Positions 8,200 to 11,882 of a stretch of DNA of 11,882 nucleotides are shown in pieces. Source of the stretch: an uncultured Clostridia bacterium (lineage in GTDB: Bacteria; Bacillota; Clostridia; TANB77; CAG-508). Location of the stretch: contig CASTFX010000024.1 of the NCBI GenBank assembly GCA_949448405.1, positions 1 through 11,882 on the forward strand, in the 5' to 3' direction. Position numbers and translations under genes: made by a program. How positions within the stretch are numbered: position 1 is the first letter of the stretch; the number at the start of each line of letters is the position of its first letter. Below the pieces are notes generated by a model. That model saw nothing but the letters and a program-made list of their open reading frames with translations, was not told where the DNA came from and ran no database searches.

Positions 8200-8981
8200 T
8201 TATTCGCCTAATAATAATTTTTCATAGCTTTCACCTGTTTTATAATCAATTTCTATTCCGTGGTTGTACATTATATAAATATACATTAAATGAAATTCCT
8301 TGCCTATCTTCTACAGACTGTGCCTCTATTTGAACACCGGCTCGCTAATTTATTATCTCCTTCAAATATCGGTGTTACCCTATATAACACATGATAATTT
8401 TTATTACTTTTTATGTAGTTTGCAACTTCATTTTCATATTCAAGCATAGCATAATTTAGATAAGCAGTCCCTGTCATTAAGTTTTGAATATTTGCATTTT
8501 CTGCTGATAATTGCCACCCTATTAAGTGACAACGATTGTATAAATATCTTGTTCCAATTACATTTGGATATTCTTTTTGGACCCAGCCCGATAAATTTTT
8601 AACATTTGATATGCTTTCTCTTTTTTCATCTGCTTTTGGCATTGTATCTATACATATATTAGCAAATGCAACTCCACATCTTTTTTCTTTGTCTAGTTTG
8701 CTGTACCTTTCAAATGGTTCTTCTGTAAAATCGTTTTCATTAAAAAATGGTATATTATTGTTTATTTTAACAGATGCTTCACCAGTGTATATTGGTATAT
8801 TTCCCAAATCATACGAATTTTCTGTTATATTTGTAGTTGTATTATTATTTATAATATTATTTTCTGAATTAATTTTGTCCTGGATTGTATCGAATATATA
8901 TCCAATTATTATTAAAAATATTACAGAAATTATATAAATTAATATATTTTGAATTTTCTTTTGTTTTTTTCTTCTACCCAT
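8200..8981 (-). CDS. Membrane-anchored DNA/RNA non-specific endonuclease (EndA/NS_2 type), two C-GGW frame breaks
   Basis: Predicted metal-dependent nuclease of the beta-beta-alpha-metal EndA-like family, tethered outside the membrane. Residues 11-30 form one hydrophobic helix after a basic N-terminus (MGRRKKQKK), giving an N-in/C-out signal anchor. A low-complexity Asn/Thr linker (about 40-55) precedes the catalytic domain. The active-site block is YLYNRCHLIGWQLSAEN with likely catalytic H152; NLMTGTAYLN and HVLYRVTPIFEGDN are also family-typical. After residue 214 the original frame is lost; two one-base skips restore SGVQIEAQSVED and NVQPGIEIDYKTGES, the standard end of this family, and a 259-residue protein stopping at 8202-8200. 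It starts 60 bases after the YgjV-GNAT gene and probably shares its transcript. The ribosome site is weak (AGAAAGA). Possible roles are DNA uptake, nutrient scavenging or envelope defence; the sequence does not decide. Confidence 0.88.
8257..8260 (-). other. C-GGA frame-break site 8 (nuclease, Gly241)
   Basis: ..GTA CAA CCA then in-frame CGG A. The original frame stops after three more codons. From GGA (8259) it reads NVQP-GIEIDYKTGES and ends at TAA, the expected family C-terminus. Confidence 0.9.
8336..8339 (-). other. C-GGT frame-break site 7 (nuclease, Gly215)
   Basis: ..TTA GCG AGC then in-frame CGG T. From GGT (8338) the sequence reads LAS-GVQIEAQSVED, a conserved block. The original frame stops within 12 codons. 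Confidence 0.9.
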
Positions 8982-9041
8982 TTTTATTTTATCTTTCTTC
9001 TTATTTTTATTAATTTTAGCATTGTTTTTTATTTAAATCAA

Positions 9042-10101
9042 TTATTTTAATCTTAACATATATAATTTTCTTAAAAATCCATTATTTAATTTTGTTTCCT
9101 TTACAAATTTTAGTCCTACTTTTTCAAGTGTTTTTTGACTGCTTATGTTGTCTGGATGTGCCATTGAAATTATATAATCAAAATCTAATTTTTGGGCTAA
9201 TTCTAATTCAATGGTTTGGAGTTCTGTTGTTATTCCTCTTCCTCTATATTCTGGTAGTACTAGATTTCCACCTAATTCGCATACATTATATTGTTCAAGT
9301 CCAAATTCTTTTTTAAAATCCGAGAGCATATCTTGAGAAATGTATAACTGAGCCATTCCGCACAAGCTTTTCTTTATCATATGCTCCATATAATGGTGCA
9401 TAATTTTTTTCATCAAACATACTGTCAAATTCCCATTGTTCATAAGGAATAAAATATTCAGAATTTTCTAACCCTTTTAATACTGTGTCAATAAGATTAA
9501 ATAATTGTTTTTTATCTTTTTCTTCAATCTTTTTATAAATTAATTCTCTTTTTTTATCCTCATTTTTAATTTCTGTCTTTTTTCTTTCTTTAACATATCC
9601 TATTATTGCAGATATAGCTAATACCGCTTCCATTATAATTCCAAAAATTGACATTATATATATGTTATATATTAGCCATATTATTCCAATTGGAAGTCCG
9701 AGTATTTTATAAACTTTTGTACTCTTTTGCCATACAGAATATGTATATAACATTGTTGCAACAACAGACATCATACTTAATATTCCATTATATGTAAATA
9801 TTGCTGATATAATTGATATCGCATATAAGACAGCTAAGATTATATAATCTTTAGTTCCGTTTTTATTACTTTTTCCGTTTTTCTTTTCATCTATAATAAA
9901 TATAATATTTCTTATAATTGCTATAATTGCCATTGCTAAACCTGAATAGGCTGATAAAAATATATATGATATTGCAGTTGCACTTAGTGCACAAAAATTA
10001 AATATCAATATATGTTTTCTGCTTTTGGATTGATATGTCATAATCAGAAATGCATAATTTATTAATATAAATACTTGTGATAATATATAAGTTATTGTCA
10101 T
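9042..10101 (-). CDS. YgjV-like membrane domain fused to a GNAT acetyltransferase, one C-GGA frame break
   Basis: The reconstructed 352-residue protein has two parts. Residues 1 to about 150 are hydrophobic, with about six or seven membrane segments, and match the YgjV inner-membrane family (MTITYILSQ, FNFCALSATAISYIFL, AIIRNIIFI). After a charged linker (about 150-175) comes a GNAT N-acetyltransferase domain ending in NLVLPEYRGRGITTELQ (acetyl-CoA loop) and MAHPDNISSQKTLEKVGLKF. An in-frame CGG at 9360 breaks the frame inside the GNAT domain; one-base skipping gives KLV-GMAQLYISQD and continuity to 9042. The ATG at 10101 overlaps the upstream stop (ATGA) and uses an AAGGAGG lying within the upstream gene's last codons, so translation is probably coupled. 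Substrate unknown; the arrangement suggests acetylation at the inner membrane surface. Confidence 0.82.
9357..9360 (-). other. C-GGA frame-break site 9 (GNAT domain, Gly248)
   Basis: ..AAG CTT GTG then in-frame CGG A. The original frame stops 15 codons later; from GGA (9359) the GNAT domain continues as GMAQLYISQDMLSDF through the acetyl-CoA loop. Confidence 0.9.
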
Positions 10102-11249
10102 TTTAAAACCTCCTTTAAATCTTTTGAGTGTTTTTTTAATTCTTGGAAACAATTATATGCTTTCATTACTTCTTTATTATTTTTAGAAATATATCCTCTT
10201 TTTGTATTTGATTCTGGCAAATCTACTATCAAAGTATTTTTATCTATTCCGTCCCATCCGTCTCCAACTATTTTTAATAATCTCGGACTTCTTTTCTTAA
10301 TTTCGTCATAGTCTACAAATAATGTTTTTATGTTGCTTTGCATGTATATTTTTAGAGTTTTATTTTTTTTGAATTCTTTTATTTTATCTTTGCTAAATAT
10401 AAATATTCTTTCTACATTAGCTCCTCTATTTGCTACTTCTAAATTCATTACCCTAAAATTCATCTCTTGTGGTGATTCTGTCCATTCATCTTCTAACATT
10501 GTAGATGCGCACCATAAATATGATTCTTTAGTTAATTTGTTAAAATAATTATTTATTGCATTATAAAATTTTCCTACATTTAAATCTTCTGTTCTATTTT
10601 TTGTGTCAAATTCTATTTTTCCTCCATCTGTTGTTATTGCAATTCCTGTTGTGTTTTTGAATTTTATTAGTAGATTTATTGTATCTTCTGCTATTTCATT
10701 ATAATTAATCAACATATCTTTATCTTTTTGTATGTCTAGCACTAATGCATTTATTTTTAGTCCTATTTCTTGTTTTAATTTTTCTGCTAATTTCTGCTCT
10801 ATTTTGTTTCTTTTTTGTTCATTATAATCTATAATTACTATACTTGATTCTGAATTTAATTTTTGTGAAAAATCTATAATAAATTTTTCTTCGCTTTTGT
10901 CTATATTGTTTATTGGAAAATATATGAGTCCTTCATAATATTTCTCTAATTGATTATTAATTTCATTATAATCCTTATACTCTGCTATATATCCTTCTTT
11001 TTTTAATATTTCTTGCAAATATTGTTTTAATTCTTCTATTGCATTTATAATCAATATCCTTTTTTGAATATTTATATATTTGTATATATTACTTCTTTTG
11101 TCAGATGGCTTAAGTGTTCCTTCTGGAATTTCCCAAACCATTCCGTTTTTTATTGCTCCATTTATTCTATCTTCTTTACAGAGTTTAATAATTCTTCTTT
11201 CTGATATTCCCCATATGTCTGAAAGTTGTTTAGCAGTTAAGTATCCCAT
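10098..11249 (-). CDS. HTH regulator with degenerate SDR-like middle domain and unknown C-terminal domain
   Basis: Probable DNA-binding regulator, 383 residues. Residues 3-50 form a MerR/excisionase-like helix-turn-helix (LTAKQLSDIWGISERRIIKL, then a wing ending MVWEIPEG). Residues about 62-215 have alternating strand/helix character, starting KRILIINAIEEL and ending GIAITTDGGK, reminiscent of the C-terminal TGQxITVDGG of short-chain dehydrogenases; the glycine-rich NAD loop and YxxxK active site are absent, so if SDR-derived it is likely a sensor rather than an enzyme. The C-terminal part (about 240-383, LWCASTMLEDEW, ANRGANVERIFIF, KIVGDGWDGID) is unrecognised. ATG 11249 follows GGGGAG. It heads the operon with YgjV-GNAT and the nuclease; its promoter carries a duplicated motif consistent with autoregulation. 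Its CGGs all straddle codons (GAC-GGA twice, AAC-GGA), with no frame break. Confidence 0.72.
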   Translation of the reverse strand: MGYLTAKQLSDIWGISERRIIKLCKEDRINGAIKNGMVWEIPEGTLKPSDKRSNIYKYINIQKRILIINAIEELKQYLQEILKKEGYIAEYKDYNEINNQLEKYYEGLIYFPINNIDKSEEKFIIDFSQKLNSESSIVIIDYNEQKRNKIEQKLAEKLKQEIGLKINALVLDIQKDKDMLINYNEIAEDTINLLIKFKNTTGIAITTDGGKIEFDTKNRTEDLNVGKFYNAINNYFNKLTKESYLWCASTMLEDEWTESPQEMNFRVMNLEVANRGANVERIFIFSKDKIKEFKKNKTLKIYMQSNIKTLFVDYDEIKKRSPRLLKIVGDGWDGIDKNTLIVDLPESNTKRGYISKNNKEVMKAYNCFQELKKHSKDLKEVLK

Positions 11250-11277
11250 AGCTTTCTCCCCTTTTATATTATTCTTA

Positions 11278-11327
11278 ATTCGGAATAATATTGTATATGT
11301 TTTATTTTATACTATATTCGGAACAAT
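11278..11327 (-). promoter_or_regulatory. Duplicated ATTCGGAAnAAT operator candidate
   Basis: ATTCGGAATAAT (11278-11289) and ATTCGGAACAAT (11316-11327) match at 11 of 12 bases and lie 38 bases apart; each has the small dyad TTC-G-GAA at its core. One copy fills the -35/-10 spacer of the regulator's promoter and the other lies just downstream of the transcription start, a layout typical of repression. The natural candidate ligand is the HTH protein encoded next door (inference). Confidence 0.6.
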
Positions 11328-11332
11328 GTCAA
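11304..11332 (-). promoter_or_regulatory. Promoter of the regulator-YgjV/GNAT-nuclease operon
   Basis: On the minus strand a perfect TTGACA (11332-11327), 17-base spacer, TAAAAT (11309-11304, within TATAAAAT). The start codon is about 50 bases beyond the predicted transcription start. Confidence 0.75.
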
Positions 11333-11624
11333 GATGCTATTTGTTTTTAGATTGTGCCTTCGGGGTATGAGAATTTAATAAGTATTTTTGAGGAATTTTG
11401 TTAACTTGAGTTTTTATTGGTTTTAATAGGGTTATAGCAAATTGGTGTGATTATGAATTCGGTTAAATTTTGTACTTTTTTGCTGGCGTTGTCCCCAATT
11501 TGTCCCCAGTTTTTTGAGGCATCAAATATATGAAATTTCAATATATTTTTAAGTTTGTATTTGCAAGTTTTTTTGTGTTTTGATGTGTTAAATTTTAAAA
11601 TTTATAAAAATGGAGGTTTTAACA
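11333..11624. other. Gene-free stretch between the operon promoter and the right-hand gene
   Basis: About 290 AT-rich bases without a convincing gene. It holds a short CC-TTCG-GG element (11358-11365) and, at 11494-11512, GTCCCC occurring twice around AATTT. On the minus strand that reads LGTNWGQ, like the tails of some tyrosine integrases, but a stop lies just before it, so at most it is a scar. No tRNA or clear attachment repeat was seen. Confidence 0.4.
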
Positions 11625-11882
11625 ATGAATAATTTAAGAGAAGTTAATGATGATATTTTAAAAGATTGGTTAAATTTTAGTGAGGAAGATTTATGTTCTT
11701 TGACTTGTGATGAGGATAGAAAACATTATATTTATTTTGATGAGATTTCTGACAGAATTTTAAAACGTGTTCCTAAAAAGGATAAGAAATATGTCCAAAA
11801 ACAACTTAGTTTTCTTGATGAGAATTTTATGGGTTATATTGATTATTGGAATGAAAAGTATTATAGGAATGGGCTTGTAGAT
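11625..11882 (+). CDS. Hypothetical acidic protein, 3' end off the right edge
   Basis: An ATG at 11625 lies 8 bases after GGAGG (11612-11616) and opens 86 codons without a stop up to the window edge. The product is acidic and aromatic-rich (NFSEEDLCSLTCDEDRKHY, then FDEISDRILKRVPKKDKKYV, then YIDYWNEKYYRNG) with no signal peptide or membrane segment. I do not recognise a family; the helical layout with a C-terminal YYRNG resembles small hypothetical proteins of clostridial genomes, but that is only an impression. It is divergent from the regulator operon. No CGG is present in the visible part. Confidence 0.65.
   Translation, partial: MNNLREVNDDILKDWLNFSEEDLCSLTCDEDRKHYIYFDEISDRILKRVPKKDKKYVQKQLSFLDENFMGYIDYWNEKYYRNGLVD

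Noticed and set aside
9042..9443. Separate GNAT gene starting at 9443
   Set aside because: The GNAT domain begins upstream in the other frame and joins exactly at the CGG at 9360; no ribosome site supports an internal start at 9443.
10249..10260. CGGs in the regulator (10260, 10251) and at 11145, 988, 8590 and 9322 as further frame breaks
   Set aside because: They straddle codon boundaries (NNC-GGN, TCG-GGC or TCG-GAT) in continuous frames and cause no loss of homology.
11354..11368. UUCG-loop hairpin TGCC-TTCG-GGGTA as a terminator
   Set aside because: Only two strong pairs flank the loop before mismatches, and there is no T-run.
1..11882. CRISPR arrays, tRNA or rRNA genes, complete insertion sequences
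   Set aside because: No regularly spaced repeats, cloverleaf or T-arm signature, or transposase was found on either strand by reading.

Overview
The window is a low-GC (A+T-rich), coding-dense bacterial segment. TTG and GTG starts behind strong AGGAG/GGAGG ribosome sites, Firmicute-type promoters and gene content (a murA followed by a yycJ/walJ-type gene, a PGBD-LysM-M14 peptidase, an EndA-like anchored nuclease) point to a low-GC Firmicute, probably an uncultured clostridium. This is inference; no rRNA or tRNA is present to anchor it.

Layout. (1) Positions 1-3015, minus strand: murA, then a YycJ/WalJ-like metallo-hydrolase, then after a hairpin an FAD oxidoreductase that runs off the left edge. 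(2) 3199-4480, plus: a cell-wall M14 peptidase, divergent from murA. (3) 4662-7278, plus: an MgtA-like P-type ATPase with its own promoter and a strong terminator. (4) 7443-8186, plus: an unrecognised acidic protein. (5) 8200-11249, minus: an apparent operon of an HTH/degenerate-SDR regulator, a YgjV membrane domain fused to a GNAT acetyltransferase (ATGA overlap), and a membrane-anchored DNA/RNA nuclease. Its promoter carries two copies of an ATTCGGAAnAAT repeat, a likely autoregulatory operator. (6) 11250-11624: regulatory region, then sequence without a gene that includes a possible integrase-tail scar. (7) 11625 to the right edge, plus: start of an unrecognised acidic protein.

The outstanding signal is genome-wide in style, not one locus. 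Five genes with otherwise intact conserved sequence are broken by single-base (+1) frame offsets at nine places. Every break is the same event: an in-frame CGG whose last two bases plus the next base (A or T) form the expected conserved glycine codon, i.e. C-GGW. Reading CGGN as one glycine, or skipping the C, restores all five proteins, including the TGES loop and the stretch just before the GDGIND motif of the ATPase. Conversely, I found no in-frame CGG that acts as an ordinary arginine codon, while six out-of-frame CGGs cause no disruption. The reading I favour is that CGG is unassigned or starved in this organism and CGGN is tolerated as a quadruplet glycine codon or a +1 frameshift site. 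A strictly patterned base-calling or assembly artefact is the main alternative and can be settled from reads, relatives and peptides.
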